Source of the DNA: Tannerella sp. | Lineage (GTDB): Bacteria; Bacteroidota; Bacteroidia; Bacteroidales; Tannerellaceae | Assembly (NCBI RefSeq): GCF_030528505.1 | Contig: NZ_JAUMYS010000004.1 | Span: 1-64,000, forward strand | Reading direction: 5' to 3' | DNA length: 64,000 nt | Shown here: piece by piece, positions 7,306 through 17,109 of the stretch | Layout of the letters: every line of letters starts with the position of its first letter | Numbering within the stretch: position 1 is the first letter of the stretch | Made by a program: the position numbers and the translations under genes | The notes under the pieces: generated by a model | Databases searched by the model: none | What the model saw: the letters and a program-made list of their open reading frames with translations, nothing else | Told to the model about the DNA's origin: nothing

Positions 7306-9771
7306 ATGAAATATGCGGATGTCATCCTGCCCTTGCCTTTGGCACAAACGTACACGTATGCGATTCCCGAAAGCATGGAGTCGCAGGTGTGGCCGAACGG
7401 CAGGGTGATCGTTCCGTTCGGGGCCAAGCGTTATTATACGGCGATCGTACGGGAGGTACACGAGCGGCCTCCCGACGATTCGTACGCGGTCAAATCCGTT
7501 TTTACCACGCTTGATGAGGCGCCTGTCCTGCGCGACCGTCAGCTGCATTTCTGGGAATGGATGGCCTCGTACTACCTCTGTACGTTGGGTGATGTGTATA
7601 AAGCGGCTGTTCCTTCCGGCCTGAAGCTCGGAAGTGAAACAGTCGTTTCGCTTTGTGACGATTTTGAAGCTGCCCGGCCTTTGTCGCCCAAGTCGCAGAC
7701 CGTACTCGATATGCTTGCGACGACGGACAAACCGCAAACCGTGGCGGAGCTTGAGAAGAAAACCGGCTTGCACAACCTGATTCCTGCGTTGACGCAACTT
7801 GTGAAGCAAGGAGCTGTAACCGTTCGCGAAGAGCTTAAACGCGGTTTCGTGCCCAAGACGGAAATTTACCTGCGCCTGTCTTCCCTCTATGAGAAAGAAG
7901 CGGATCTCGTCTCAGTATTTGAAGCGTTGAGGCGAGCACCGAAACAGGAGAAGCTGTTGCTCTTATTCCTCGACGAAACAAAACCTTTTCGGGGGGGAGA
8001 AGGCATACCCGAAATTTCCCGTAAAACTTTACTGAAAACATCGGGTGCCGATCCGTCGGTGCTGAACGGACTGTTGCGGCGCGGAGTGCTCGAGTCGTAC
8101 CGGAAAGAAATCAGTCGATTACATCTTACGTCGGATCTGCATCCGCCTTATCCTCTGAGCGCGGCACAGCAAACGGCGCTTACCTCGATCAATGAAACGT
8201 TTGCGGCGAAATCCGTTTGCCTGTTGCACGGGGCGCCTTCGTGTGGAAAAACGGAGATCTATCTGCATCTGATCCTTGCGACATTGCGGGAGGGGCGGCA
8301 GGTCTTGTATCTGTTGCCTGAGATTGCCGTTACGACTCAGATCACCGAACGGCTGGCGCGTGTGTTAGGCACGCGTCTGCTGGTGTATCACTCCGGGATG
8401 TCTGACGCGGAGCGAGTGGAGGTATGGAACAGGCTGCTTGAGGCTGGTGAGCCGTTAGTGGTAGTAGGCGTACGTTCGTCGTTGTTTTTGCCGTTTTCCG
8501 CTCTGGGGTTGGTCATCGTGGACGAGGAGCAGGAGCCGTCATATAAGCAGCAGGACCCGTCGCCCCGTTATCACGCGCGCAACGCGGCCATTATGCTGGC
8601 CTCGATGCACGGCGCCCGAACGCTGCTCGGCTCGGCGACACCTTCGCTCGATTCGTTTTATAATGCCAAAACCGGAAAATACGGGCTGGTCACGCTGCGT
8701 GAACGTTACGGTCCCACGTTAGTCCCGCAAATTCATATTGTCGACGTGAAAACGTTGCGACGCAAAAAAATCATGAAGGAGACGCTGTTTTCTCCGTTAT
8801 TGCGCGAAAAAATCGACGAGGCGCTGACGCACGGACAGCAGGTGATTTTGTTTCAGAACCGGCGCGGGTTTGCTCCCATGCTGGAATGCAAGGTGTGCGG
8901 CTATGTGCCGCACTGCATGAACTGCGACGTGACGCTCACGTATCACCGTAGCCGGCATCGGCAGGTTTGCCATTATTGCGGTTATTCGCAGCCTGTGCTG
9001 TCGCGTTGCCCCTCGTGTGCGAGCGATGAGCTCAAGATGGTAGGCTTCGGAACGGAGAAAGTCGAAGAGGAGATCGCTATCCTGTTTCCTGACGCCGCCA
9101 CAGCGCGTCTCGATCTCGACAATGCCCGTACGCGCCGCGCCTACGAGCGTATCCTAACCGATTTTGAAGAGGGGAAGACGCAGATCCTGATCGGAACGCA
9201 GATGCTCTCGAAAGGATTGGACTTCAGGAACGTCAGTGTGGTCGGGGTGTTGAACGCCGACAGCCTGATGAACTTTCCGGATTTCCGCGCTTACGAGCGG
9301 GCTTTTCAGCTGATGATGCAGGTGAGCGGACGTGCCGGTCGGCGCGCCGGACAGGGAACGGTTATCATTCAGACATCACAGCCTCACCATCCGCTGCTGC
9401 GCATGGTGCAAACCTTCGACTACGACGGGATGGCGATCTGGCAGCTGACCGAGCGTAAGCAATATGTTTATCCGCCTTATTGTCGCCTGATCACGGTCGT
9501 CATGAGGGCGAAGAACGAAACGACACTGAACCGGTTCGCGGCCATGTACAGCGAGCGGTTGCGGACCGATTTGGGGACGAACGTTATCGGTCCTTTCGTC
9601 CCACCGATAGGGCGGGTTCAGACGTTGTTTGTGCGCCAGATAATGTTGAAGATACCGCTTTCCGTCGCTGTGAAAGAGGTGCGTCACACGCTCGAAGCCG
9701 CTCATGCGGCGATGCAGCAGACACCGTCGTTCCGTCAGGTCATTTTGCATGCCGATGTCGATCCGCAGTAA
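7306..9771 (+). CDS. priA: PriA, primosomal replication-restart helicase
   Basis: An 821-residue superfamily 2 helicase that recognises stalled forks and reloads the replisome. The N-terminal DNA-binding domain begins YADVILPLPLAQTYTYAIP. Walker A is GAPSCGKTE near residue 308 and Walker B is VDEEQEPSYKQQDPSPRYHARN near 405, the hallmark PriA DEEQ motif. A zinc region lies around residues 528-570 (CKVCGYVPHCMNCDVTL, CHYCGYS, CPSC). Motif V/VI contains GTQMLSKGLDF and VSGRAGRRAGQG. Length is normal for the family. A run of seven G residues at 7991-7997 lies inside the coding region and is in frame. Confidence 0.97.
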   Translation: MKYADVILPLPLAQTYTYAIPESMESQVWPNGRVIVPFGAKRYYTAIVREVHERPPDDSYAVKSVFTTLDEAPVLRDRQLHFWEWMASYYLCTLGDVYKAAVPSGLKLGSETVVSLCDDFEAARPLSPKSQTVLDMLATTDKPQTVAELEKKTGLHNLIPALTQLVKQGAVTVREELKRGFVPKTEIYLRLSSLYEKEADLVSVFEALRRAPKQEKLLLLFLDETKPFRGGEGIPEISRKTLLKTSGADPSVLNGLLRRGVLESYRKEISRLHLTSDLHPPYPLSAAQQTALTSINETFAAKSVCLLHGAPSCGKTEIYLHLILATLREGRQVLYLLPEIAVTTQITERLARVLGTRLLVYHSGMSDAERVEVWNRLLEAGEPLVVVGVRSSLFLPFSALGLVIVDEEQEPSYKQQDPSPRYHARNAAIMLASMHGARTLLGSATPSLDSFYNAKTGKYGLVTLRERYGPTLVPQIHIVDVKTLRRKKIMKETLFSPLLREKIDEALTHGQQVILFQNRRGFAPMLECKVCGYVPHCMNCDVTLTYHRSRHRQVCHYCGYSQPVLSRCPSCASDELKMVGFGTEKVEEEIAILFPDAATARLDLDNARTRRAYERILTDFEEGKTQILIGTQMLSKGLDFRNVSVVGVLNADSLMNFPDFRAYERAFQLMMQVSGRAGRRAGQGTVIIQTSQPHHPLLRMVQTFDYDGMAIWQLTERKQYVYPPYCRLITVVMRAKNETTLNRFAAMYSERLRTDLGTNVIGPFVPPIGRVQTLFVRQIMLKIPLSVAVKEVRHTLEAAHAAMQQTPSFRQVILHADVDPQ

Positions 9772-9895
9772 GGCGGAACAACGTTTATTGTCCTCAATTC
9801 AGTAATTTTTCTGCGTTTTTTATCGTGTACATAATACGAAAACACGGTGTTGGCTGCAAATCGTTTTTAAACGGCGCATGAGACGATATTTTTCG

Positions 9896-9903
9896 TACCT
9901 TTG
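9896..9903 (+). promoter_or_regulatory. -7 box of the NagB/PIG-L fusion gene
   Basis: TACCTTTG fits TAnnTTTG and lies 35 nt before the ATG at 9939. A convincing -33 element was not seen. Confidence 0.5.
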
Positions 9904-9938
9904 TGCGGAAAAAAATCAAATATAATAAACGATAGATA

Positions 9939-11927
9939 ATGAGAAATAATTTAAGTTCACAAATTACGTTGACGCGTATACCGGAGAGATACTACAATCC
10001 GGAAAATGCTTACGAGTACAGCTCGCTGACACGTTTCGAGAAGATACGGACACACATCTATGCGACGATGGATGAAGGTTCGGCAGCGCTGGCTAAAGAA
10101 ATCGCCGACGAGATCAGAGAAAATCAAAAGGCCAAAAAGAAGTTCGTCATGGCTATACCGGGCGGACGTTCGCCGCATACGCTTTTTCAACACCTCATTC
10201 AGATACATAAAGAAGAGAAGTTGAGCTTTAAGAATGTGATCGTTTTTCTGCTTTACGAATTTTATCCGTTGACGAATGCCGCCAACAGCAACTTGCATCA
10301 GTTGCAGGAAGTGTTCCTGAATCATGTGGATATTCCGAAAAAGAACATCTACAGCCCGGACGGATTCATGAATAAAAACGATATTTATGAGTTCTGCCAG
10401 CGCTACGAACAACAAATCAACGAATGCGGAGGCATTGATTACATGTTGCTCGGTATCGGACAGGGTGGCACGATCGGTCTCAACAGCGCCGGTACATCGG
10501 TTGCCTCACGTACGCATTTGGTGTTGATGGACGCTGCATCGCGCAAGGAATCGGCGCAGTTGTTCAGTTCCATCGAAAACGTGCCCGCAGGCGTGATTAC
10601 GATGGGGCTCGGAACGATCATGGATGCCAAGAAGGTTGTGCTGATTTCATGGGGCGAAAATAAAGCGAACATCATTCGCAAGACGATCGAAAATCCGGTG
10701 ACGGACGGTTTGCCTGCTTCGTGTCTCCAGCATCATGCGAATGCCAAAGCGGTCATCGACCTCTCGTCGGCTTATGACCTGACACGTATCAGTCATCCGT
10801 GGCTCGTGACAACCTGCGAATGGGACAACAAACTGATTCGTCGCGCTATTGTTTGGCTTTGTCAGTTGACGAACAAACCGATCCTCAAGCTTACCAACAA
10901 GGATTACAGTGAACACGGGCTCGGCGAGCTGCTGGCGCTCTATGGATCGGCCTACAATGTGAACATTAAAATATTTAACGATATTCAGCATACCATCACC
11001 GGATGGCCGGGCGGGAAGCCGAATGCCGACGACTCGAATCGTCCGGAGCGTGCCGAACCGTATCCGAAGAAGGTCATTCTCTTCAGCCCGCATCCCGACG
11101 ACGATGTGATCTCGATGGGCGGAACGTTGCGTCGTCTGTGCGACCAGCATCATGATGTGCATGTGGCTTATCAGACGTCGGGCAACATTGCCGTGGGCGA
11201 TGAAGAAGTAATTCGTTATTGCGAATATTTGTGCGATGTATCTGATAAATATTCGCCGAAAGATAAAACAATCCGGAAAAAAGCGGAAGAGATCATACAG
11301 TATCTCCGCTACGACAAGAAAGAAGACGGTACGCCCGAACGCCCCGATGTGTTGTTTATGAAAGGAACGATTCGTCGTGAAGAAGCGCGTCATGGATGTC
11401 GTTATTCGGGTGTGAAGGATGAGAATGTACATTTCCTCGATCTGCCGTTCTACGAAACGGGGCTGGTGAAGAAGAACCCCATCAGTCAGAAAGATGTAGA
11501 TATCATTAAGAAACTCTTGCTCGATGTGAAGCCGAATCAGATTTTCGTTGCCGGCGACCTGGCTGACCCGCACGGAACGCACAAGGTGTGTCTCGACGCC
11601 GCGTTGGCCGCGATCGACGAGGTGAAAGATCAGAAGTGGATGAAGGATTGCCGCGTATGGATGTATCGGGGTGCATGGGCCGAATGGGAGATGGATCATA
11701 TCGAAATGGCCGTGCCGATCAGTCCGGAAGAGTTGCGTTACAAACGGAACGCGATTCTCAAGCATCAGTCGCAGGCTGAAAGCGCTCCGTTCCTTGGCGA
11801 TGACGAACGTCTCTTCTGGCAACGTGCCGAAGACCGTAACCGCGCGACGGCCGAGATGTACAAGCAACTCGGTTTGGCTTCGTACGAGGCTATCGAGGCG
11901 TTCGTGCAGTATATCCCGATCCGGTAA
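9939..11927 (+). CDS. Degenerate glucosamine-6-phosphate deaminase (NagB-like) domain fused to a PIG-L deacetylase
   Basis: A 662-residue two-domain protein. Residues ~30-300 align over their length with NagB (PGGRSPHTLFQHL, NHVDIPKKNI, ASRTH), but the catalytic positions of E. coli NagB are changed: Asp72 is Tyr106, Asp141 is Gly176, His143 is Thr178 and Glu148 is Ser183. Residues ~370-640 are a PIG-L/LmbE metal-dependent N-deacetylase with intact SPHPDDDVISMGGTL and DPHGTHKVCLDA motifs. The enzyme is therefore more likely an amino-sugar deacetylase with a sugar-phosphate-binding pseudo-deaminase domain than a working deaminase, although such proteins are commonly annotated nagB. A transporter gene follows after 45 bp. 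Confidence 0.85.
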   Translation: MRNNLSSQITLTRIPERYYNPENAYEYSSLTRFEKIRTHIYATMDEGSAALAKEIADEIRENQKAKKKFVMAIPGGRSPHTLFQHLIQIHKEEKLSFKNVIVFLLYEFYPLTNAANSNLHQLQEVFLNHVDIPKKNIYSPDGFMNKNDIYEFCQRYEQQINECGGIDYMLLGIGQGGTIGLNSAGTSVASRTHLVLMDAASRKESAQLFSSIENVPAGVITMGLGTIMDAKKVVLISWGENKANIIRKTIENPVTDGLPASCLQHHANAKAVIDLSSAYDLTRISHPWLVTTCEWDNKLIRRAIVWLCQLTNKPILKLTNKDYSEHGLGELLALYGSAYNVNIKIFNDIQHTITGWPGGKPNADDSNRPERAEPYPKKVILFSPHPDDDVISMGGTLRRLCDQHHDVHVAYQTSGNIAVGDEEVIRYCEYLCDVSDKYSPKDKTIRKKAEEIIQYLRYDKKEDGTPERPDVLFMKGTIRREEARHGCRYSGVKDENVHFLDLPFYETGLVKKNPISQKDVDIIKKLLLDVKPNQIFVAGDLADPHGTHKVCLDAALAAIDEVKDQKWMKDCRVWMYRGAWAEWEMDHIEMAVPISPEELRYKRNAILKHQSQAESAPFLGDDERLFWQRAEDRNRATAEMYKQLGLASYEAIEAFVQYIPIR

Positions 11928-11972
11928 CGCAAGCTCCCGAATCGGTAACGGAACATATAAACGGTAACCGAA

Positions 11973-12881
11973 GTGCGGAAATTCATAAAAGATTGGATGC
12001 TTCCGATCGCCATGATTATAGGCGCGCTGGCCCATTCATGGGTCAGCCGCCTTTCTTTTTTGACACCCTACTTGATTTTTGCGATGCTGCTGCTCACGTT
12101 CTGTAAAATCTCGCTGAAGGATATTCGTTTCCATCCGGCACACCTCTGGCTGTTAGTGATTCAGCTGGTCGGGAGCGCAGCCGTTTATTGGCTGCTACGT
12201 CCGTTCGACGCTGTCGTGGCGCAGGGCGGGATGCTCTGCATGCTGGTTCCTACGGCGACAGCGGCAGCCGTGATTACGGGAATGTTGGGAGGGAATGTCG
12301 GCTTCCTGACGGCCTATCTGCTGTTCTGCAATATAGCTGTGGCTATGGCCGCCCCCGTCTATTTCACCTTGACCGGTGTGCATGGCGATGAGATGACGTT
12401 TATGCAGTCGGTCTGGTTTATCTGCCGGAAAGTTTTTCCGCTGCTTATCCTGCCCCTGTTTGTGGCGTTAGCGCTTCGGAGATGGACGCCTCGGGTACAC
12501 CGTTTTTTGCTGAGTATGCCGCGTATGGCTTTCTATCTGTGGACTGTTGCCCTGACCGTAGTGACGGGCATCACCGTTCAGTTTATGCTGAATCAGGATA
12601 ATGTCGACCATCAAACAGAATACGGTTTGCTGGGTGTGTCGCTCGTTTTATGTGTGTTGCAATTTATACTCGGTCGTCGCATCGGTCGTTATTATGGCGA
12701 TCCGGTGTCGTCGGGGCAGGGGCTCGGGCAAAAGAATACGATCCTCGCTATCTGGATGGCGCAGACGTATCTACATCCGCTGACGGCGATCGCGCCTTCG
12801 GGATATATCTTGTGGCAGAATATGATTAATAGCTATCAGCTGTGGAAAAAAGGAAAGAAAGATAAAGAAAACAATCGATAA
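11973..12881 (+). CDS. Bile-acid:sodium symporter (BASS)-like transporter
   Basis: A 302-residue integral membrane protein with about nine to ten hydrophobic helices spread over its whole length. Features fitting the BASS superfamily include the discontinuous-helix-like regions LVPTATAAAVITGMLGGNVGF and GLGQKNTILAIWMAQTYL, the latter resembling the second conserved crossing region. Substrate unknown; organic anions are typical. The GTG at 11973 keeps the first helix whole; an ATG at 11997 is an alternative start. It lies 45 bp after the PIG-L fusion and 3 bp before a nitroreductase gene, so an operon is likely. Confidence 0.7.
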   Translation: MRKFIKDWMLPIAMIIGALAHSWVSRLSFLTPYLIFAMLLLTFCKISLKDIRFHPAHLWLLVIQLVGSAAVYWLLRPFDAVVAQGGMLCMLVPTATAAAVITGMLGGNVGFLTAYLLFCNIAVAMAAPVYFTLTGVHGDEMTFMQSVWFICRKVFPLLILPLFVALALRRWTPRVHRFLLSMPRMAFYLWTVALTVVTGITVQFMLNQDNVDHQTEYGLLGVSLVLCVLQFILGRRIGRYYGDPVSSGQGLGQKNTILAIWMAQTYLHPLTAIAPSGYILWQNMINSYQLWKKGKKDKENNR

Positions 12882-12884
12882 CGT

Positions 12885-13397
12885 ATGATGAACTTTTTGG
12901 AACTTGCAAAAAAGAGACGCTCCGTCAGGAGTTATACATCGCAGACAGTGGAAGAAGAGAAATTACATTATCTGCTCGAATGCGCGCGGCTCGCGCCTTC
13001 GGCCGTGAACCGGCAACCATGGCACTTTTTCGTAGTGAAGAGCGAAGAGAAGAAGCACCAGCTGCGGCAATGTTATGCGAGGGACTGGTTTGCTCAAGCG
13101 CCTCTTTATATCGTAATTTGTGCCGACGATGCGAACGCTTGGGTACGACAGGCCGACGGTAAGAATCATGCCGATATTGATGCGGCCATTGCGATCGAGC
13201 ATCTTTGTCTGGCTGCTGCCGATCTAGGTTTGGGTACTTGCTGGGTATGCAATTTCGATGTGGTGAAATGCAGCGAACTTCTTGCTTTGCCGTCACATCA
13301 ACGGCCGGTTGCCATTCTTCCCGTCGGTTATCCCGATCACACGGAGGTGAAACGCTCCGTCAGGAAGGAACTGAGCGAGATGATGACGGAAGTGTAA
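12885..13397 (+). CDS. Nitroreductase-family flavoprotein
   Basis: A 170-residue FMN-dependent oxidoreductase of the nitroreductase fold. It shows the N-terminal FMN-binding segment KKRRSVRSYTSQTV, the APSAVNRQPWHFFVV motif, and a C-terminal segment LGLGTCWVCNFD followed by RPVAILPVGYPD. Such proteins reduce nitro compounds, quinones or flavins with NAD(P)H; the substrate here is unknown. The start at 12885 follows the preceding gene by 3 bp; a second ATG directly after it is equally possible. It converges with the thrA-linked gene, and the two 3' ends are only 12 bp apart without an obvious terminator. Confidence 0.85.
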   Translation: MMNFLELAKKRRSVRSYTSQTVEEEKLHYLLECARLAPSAVNRQPWHFFVVKSEEKKHQLRQCYARDWFAQAPLYIVICADDANAWVRQADGKNHADIDAAIAIEHLCLAAADLGLGTCWVCNFDVVKCSELLALPSHQRPVAILPVGYPDHTEVKRSVRKELSEMMTEV

Positions 13398-13409
13398 CTC
13401 TTCCCGTTT

Positions 13410-14615
13410 TTACTTCAATACTTCTTTCATAAACTCGTTGCCATTGAGCAACGGGTATTTTCCATACTGCACGGAAAATTCATCGTAGCGAGTCACCCCA
13501 TCGGGTGTTATTCCGGGACGATAGATCAGAAAAGGTACGGGCGTGTCGGTGTGCGTACGTAGAGCGCATGGTGTCGGATGGTCGGGCAGTACCGCGATCG
13601 TGACGGGAACATCCCACTGACTCAGCGTTTCGAATAGGGGCTTGATAATCCGAGAATCCAAGTCTTCGATGGTACGGACTTTCAGCGCTACATCGCCTGC
13701 GTGCCCGGCCTCGTCACTCGCTTCGATATGCAGATATACGAAGTCGTGTGTTTGCAACGCGTGGATAGCGGCTTGCGCTTTGCCGTTGTAGTTCGTGTCG
13801 TGCCTGCCGGTAGCTCCTTCGACTCTTATCACGTCCATGCCGGCATACACGCCGATGCCGCGGATCACGTCGACGGCCGAGATGACGGCGCTTGAGCTGA
13901 TCCCGTACAATTGTTCGAAGGCTTGCATATCCGGGCGGTATCCGGGCGACCAGGGCCAGATGCTGTTGGCCGGATCTTTCTCTTCGTCGATCCGTCGGCG
14001 GTTAACCGGATGAGCCGGTAGTATGTCTTGCGATTTTCGAATTAGTTCGTTGAGAAGGGCCGTTGTTTGGTTGGCTTCGGGTACTTGAGCCCTTATCATA
14101 GCCGGCCGAAACGGATGCGAGAGGATGTTATGGGGGGGAGTGTAGTCGATTCGTTTGTCGCCTTCTTTGATGACCAGCAGATGCCGGTACGACAGGCCGC
14201 GATAAAACCGGACACTTTCGCTTCCCAGCTCGTTGTTAAGAAAGGTGATGAGCTGTTCGGATTCTTCGTCGGTAAGGTCTCCGGCCGAATGACTTTTCAG
14301 CGATTCTCCCTCTACGCAGAGCAGGTTACACCGCATGGCCAGTTCGCCCGGATGCAGCTGTACCCCCATACCGGCCGCTTCGAGGACACCGCGCCCTTCG
14401 TAGACGGCATGGAGATCGTAGCCCAATACGGAAAGATTAGCCACCTCGCTGCCGGGCGCGAAGCCTTCGGGAACAGTGCGCAGGTATCCGGTCACTCCCA
14501 ATGCTGCAAGTCGGTCCATATAAGGGGTGGAGGCATATTGCAGTGGCGTGCGATGTCCCAACTCGGCCATCGGCTCATCTGCCATTCCGTCTGCAAGGAC
14601 AACCAGATACTTCAT
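13410..14615 (-). CDS. PGM-like alkaline-phosphatase-superfamily protein, probable homoserine kinase
   Basis: A 401-residue protein of the cofactor-independent phosphoglycerate mutase (ApgM) family with metal-binding segments VLADGMADEPM (residues ~6-16), APGSEVANLSVLGYD, HIEASDEAGHAGD and VLPDHPTPCA. The Bacteroides/Dehalococcoides subgroup of this family is named the proposed homoserine kinase (TIGR02535) because it sits beside thrA in genomes lacking ThrB. Here it starts 6 bp after thrA ends on the same strand, which supports that role: ATP-dependent phosphorylation of homoserine on the way to threonine. True phosphoglycerate mutase activity cannot be excluded from sequence alone. No thrC lies downstream in this window. 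Confidence 0.8.
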   Translation of the reverse strand: MKYLVVLADGMADEPMAELGHRTPLQYASTPYMDRLAALGVTGYLRTVPEGFAPGSEVANLSVLGYDLHAVYEGRGVLEAAGMGVQLHPGELAMRCNLLCVEGESLKSHSAGDLTDEESEQLITFLNNELGSESVRFYRGLSYRHLLVIKEGDKRIDYTPPHNILSHPFRPAMIRAQVPEANQTTALLNELIRKSQDILPAHPVNRRRIDEEKDPANSIWPWSPGYRPDMQAFEQLYGISSSAVISAVDVIRGIGVYAGMDVIRVEGATGRHDTNYNGKAQAAIHALQTHDFVYLHIEASDEAGHAGDVALKVRTIEDLDSRIIKPLFETLSQWDVPVTIAVLPDHPTPCALRTHTDTPVPFLIYRPGITPDGVTRYDEFSVQYGKYPLLNGNEFMKEVLK

Positions 14616-14621
14616 TTTGCC

Positions 14622-17060
14622 TCAGCGGACGTTTGCGATGGAGATGATGTCGGCAAACACACCGGCAGCCGTAACGGCCGCTCCGGCTCCGTATCCCTTG
14701 ATGATCATCGGATAATCGTGATAACGTTCGGTCGAAATCATGATGATATTGTTGCTGCCTTCCAATTCGTAGAACGGATGATGGCTGTCTACCTCGTTCA
14801 GTCCGACTTCGCACGAACCTTCCTTCATACTGGCAACGAAACGTAGCCGTTTATTTTCGGCAGCCATTTTTTTACGTTTCTCTTCGAATGCGGCATCGAG
14901 TTCCGGGATTTGTTCCCAGAAATTGTCTAGCGTACTGTCGAAATATTGTTCGGGGATAAAGGGTTTTATCTTTACGTCTTTCTGCTCGATTTGATAACCC
15001 GCTTCACGTGCCAGAATCACTAATTTTCGGATCACGTCTTTGCCGCTCACGTCGATACGCGGGTCAGGCTCGGCATACCCGGCGTCGACAGCCATGCGGA
15101 TGGCCTGACTCAGCGTTACCTTTTCGCTGACGGTGTTGAAAATGAAGTTCAACGTGCCTGAAACGACGGCCTCTAACCGGAGGATATGGTCGCCACTGTT
15201 GATCAGGTTGTTCATCGTGTTGATAATGGGCAGACCCGCACCTACGTTCGTTTCAAAGAGGTATTTCACGCTGCGCTTACGGGCGGTTTCTTTCAGCAGT
15301 TGATAATTCTGTTGCTGCGACGAGGCGGCAATCTTGTTGGCGGCCACGACCGAGACATTGTTATCCAGCAGTTTCTCGTAAATTGCGGTAATCTTTTCGC
15401 TCGAAGTACAATCAACGAAGACGGAGTTGAAAATATTCATCCGGATGATCTCATCATACAAAGCTTCGGGCGATGAAGGCGTGCCTTTTTTCTTCAGCTC
15501 TTTGATACATGTCGTCAGGTCTAACCCTTCGCGATTGAGCAGCATGCGTTTGGAGTTGGCGATGCCGACCACGTTTATTTTCAATCTGTTCTGCTTCATC
15601 AACTTGGGTTGCTGCAATTGGATCTGTTCCAGCAGACGGCTGCCCACCGTACCGATGCCGACGAGAAAGAGGTTAAGTACCTTGTATTCCGAGAGGAAAA
15701 ACGAGTCGTGGATCGAGTTCAGCGCCTTACGCAATGACTCGAGTTTGATGACGAACGAAATATTTGTTTCGGAAGCTCCCTGTGCACAGGCTATTACGCT
15801 GATACCCGCACTTCCCAGCGTGCCGAACAGCTTCCCGGCGACTCCCGGCGTATGCCTCATGTTCTCGCCCACGATGGCGACCGTAGCGAGTCCCTTCTCG
15901 GCGATCGTCGGATTCATTTCACCCTGCGAGCGTTCCAAGGCAAACTCTTCGTCGAGTACACGCACGGCCAAATCGGCATCTTCGTTTTTGACGGCGAAGG
16001 TCGTGTTATTCTCCGAGCTGGCTTGCGAGACCATAAACACGCTGATTCCGTTTTGCGCCAGTGCCTTGAAAATACGTCGGTTGACACCGATCACACCGAC
16101 CATTCCCAGCCCCTGTACGGTGATCAGGCACGTGTCGTTGATCGATGAAATACCTTTGATCATGCCCTTTTGCCGGCCTGTATGGGCTTCTTTCGAAATA
16201 TACGTACCCGGCGCATCGGGGTTGAAGGTGTTGCGTATACGAATCGGGATATTTTTGCGGAGTACCGGGTAGATCGTTGGCGGGTAGATCACTTTGGCAC
16301 CAAAGTGACAGAGCTCCATGGCCTCAGTGAACGAAAGATGGTCGATAACATACGCCGAGTCGATGACGCGCGGGTCGGCCGTCATGAACCCGTCGACGTC
16401 TGTCCATATCTCCAGAATCGAGGCATTCAGTGCCGCAGCCAGAATGGCTGCCGTATAGTCGGAACCGCCACGGCCGAGGTTTGTCACCTCATCGTTTTCG
16501 CAGCTCGACGAGATGAAACCCGGAACGAGCGCAACTTGCGGAAGCGACTCGAAAGTAGCTTGGACACGTTTGTTTGTCTCTTCAAAGTCGACGATATGTT
16601 TGTTGAATTGCTTGACGGTCTTGATAAATTGACGCGAATCGTAAAGTTTAGCCCCCTTGATGACGTGGGCGATAATTGACGACGAAAGCCGTTCACCGTA
16701 ACTGACAATCGTGTCAGACGTTTTGGACGATAAATCCTTGATAAGAAAGACGCCGCGAAAAATATTCTCCAATTCGTCAAGCGTCTCCATTACCAGCTTC
16801 TCTACCTTTTTCTGTTGTGCTTCCGATACAACACCTTCGATGATGGCGCGGTGACGTGCAACGATTTCGGCAAATTCCTGCTGATAGGCCGGATCTCCTT
16901 TCGACGCGAGGTCAGACGTTTTCAGTAGTTTGTCGGTGATCCCGCCCAATGCGGAAACGACAACAATAACAGGCTCTTCGATAGCCTCGACAATCTTTTT
17001 GACACTGCGGATACTTTCCGTGGAACCTACCGATGTACCGCCGAATTTCAATACTTTCAT
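14622..17060 (-). CDS. thrA: Bifunctional aspartokinase / homoserine dehydrogenase
   Basis: An 812-residue enzyme catalysing the first and third steps of the aspartate pathway to threonine and methionine. The aspartokinase domain begins MKVLKFGGTSVGS and includes the catalytic region GRGGSDYTAAILAAALNA and TDVDGFMTADPRV. Two ACT regulatory repeats lie at ~310-450 (NDTCLITVQGLGM; VAIVGENMRHTPGVAGKLF). The homoserine dehydrogenase part has the NAD(P) motif LVGIGTVGSRLL near residue 465, then VVAANKIAAS and the catalytic-region EPDPRIDVSGKD. The length matches ThrA/MetL. The gene has its own -7 box and is followed 6 bp later by the probable homoserine kinase. Confidence 0.97.
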   Translation of the reverse strand: MKVLKFGGTSVGSTESIRSVKKIVEAIEEPVIVVVSALGGITDKLLKTSDLASKGDPAYQQEFAEIVARHRAIIEGVVSEAQQKKVEKLVMETLDELENIFRGVFLIKDLSSKTSDTIVSYGERLSSSIIAHVIKGAKLYDSRQFIKTVKQFNKHIVDFEETNKRVQATFESLPQVALVPGFISSSCENDEVTNLGRGGSDYTAAILAAALNASILEIWTDVDGFMTADPRVIDSAYVIDHLSFTEAMELCHFGAKVIYPPTIYPVLRKNIPIRIRNTFNPDAPGTYISKEAHTGRQKGMIKGISSINDTCLITVQGLGMVGVIGVNRRIFKALAQNGISVFMVSQASSENNTTFAVKNEDADLAVRVLDEEFALERSQGEMNPTIAEKGLATVAIVGENMRHTPGVAGKLFGTLGSAGISVIACAQGASETNISFVIKLESLRKALNSIHDSFFLSEYKVLNLFLVGIGTVGSRLLEQIQLQQPKLMKQNRLKINVVGIANSKRMLLNREGLDLTTCIKELKKKGTPSSPEALYDEIIRMNIFNSVFVDCTSSEKITAIYEKLLDNNVSVVAANKIAASSQQQNYQLLKETARKRSVKYLFETNVGAGLPIINTMNNLINSGDHILRLEAVVSGTLNFIFNTVSEKVTLSQAIRMAVDAGYAEPDPRIDVSGKDVIRKLVILAREAGYQIEQKDVKIKPFIPEQYFDSTLDNFWEQIPELDAAFEEKRKKMAAENKRLRFVASMKEGSCEVGLNEVDSHHPFYELEGSNNIIMISTERYHDYPMIIKGYGAGAAVTAAGVFADIISIANVR

Positions 17061-17101
17061 TGATGTATGTAATCTGTTTTGCTTAAACCTAAATCAAATC
17101 G

Positions 17102-17109
17102 CAAAGATA
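17102..17109 (-). promoter_or_regulatory. -7 box for thrA
   Basis: On the minus strand this reads TATCTTTG, an exact TAnnTTTG match, 41 nt upstream of the thrA start. No Thr-rich leader peptide with an attenuator was recognised upstream. Confidence 0.5.

Noticed and set aside
7991..7997. Phase-variable G7 tract in priA
   Set aside because: The tract is in frame in an intact housekeeping helicase; variation there would be harmful, and the codons are ordinary Arg-Gly-Gly.
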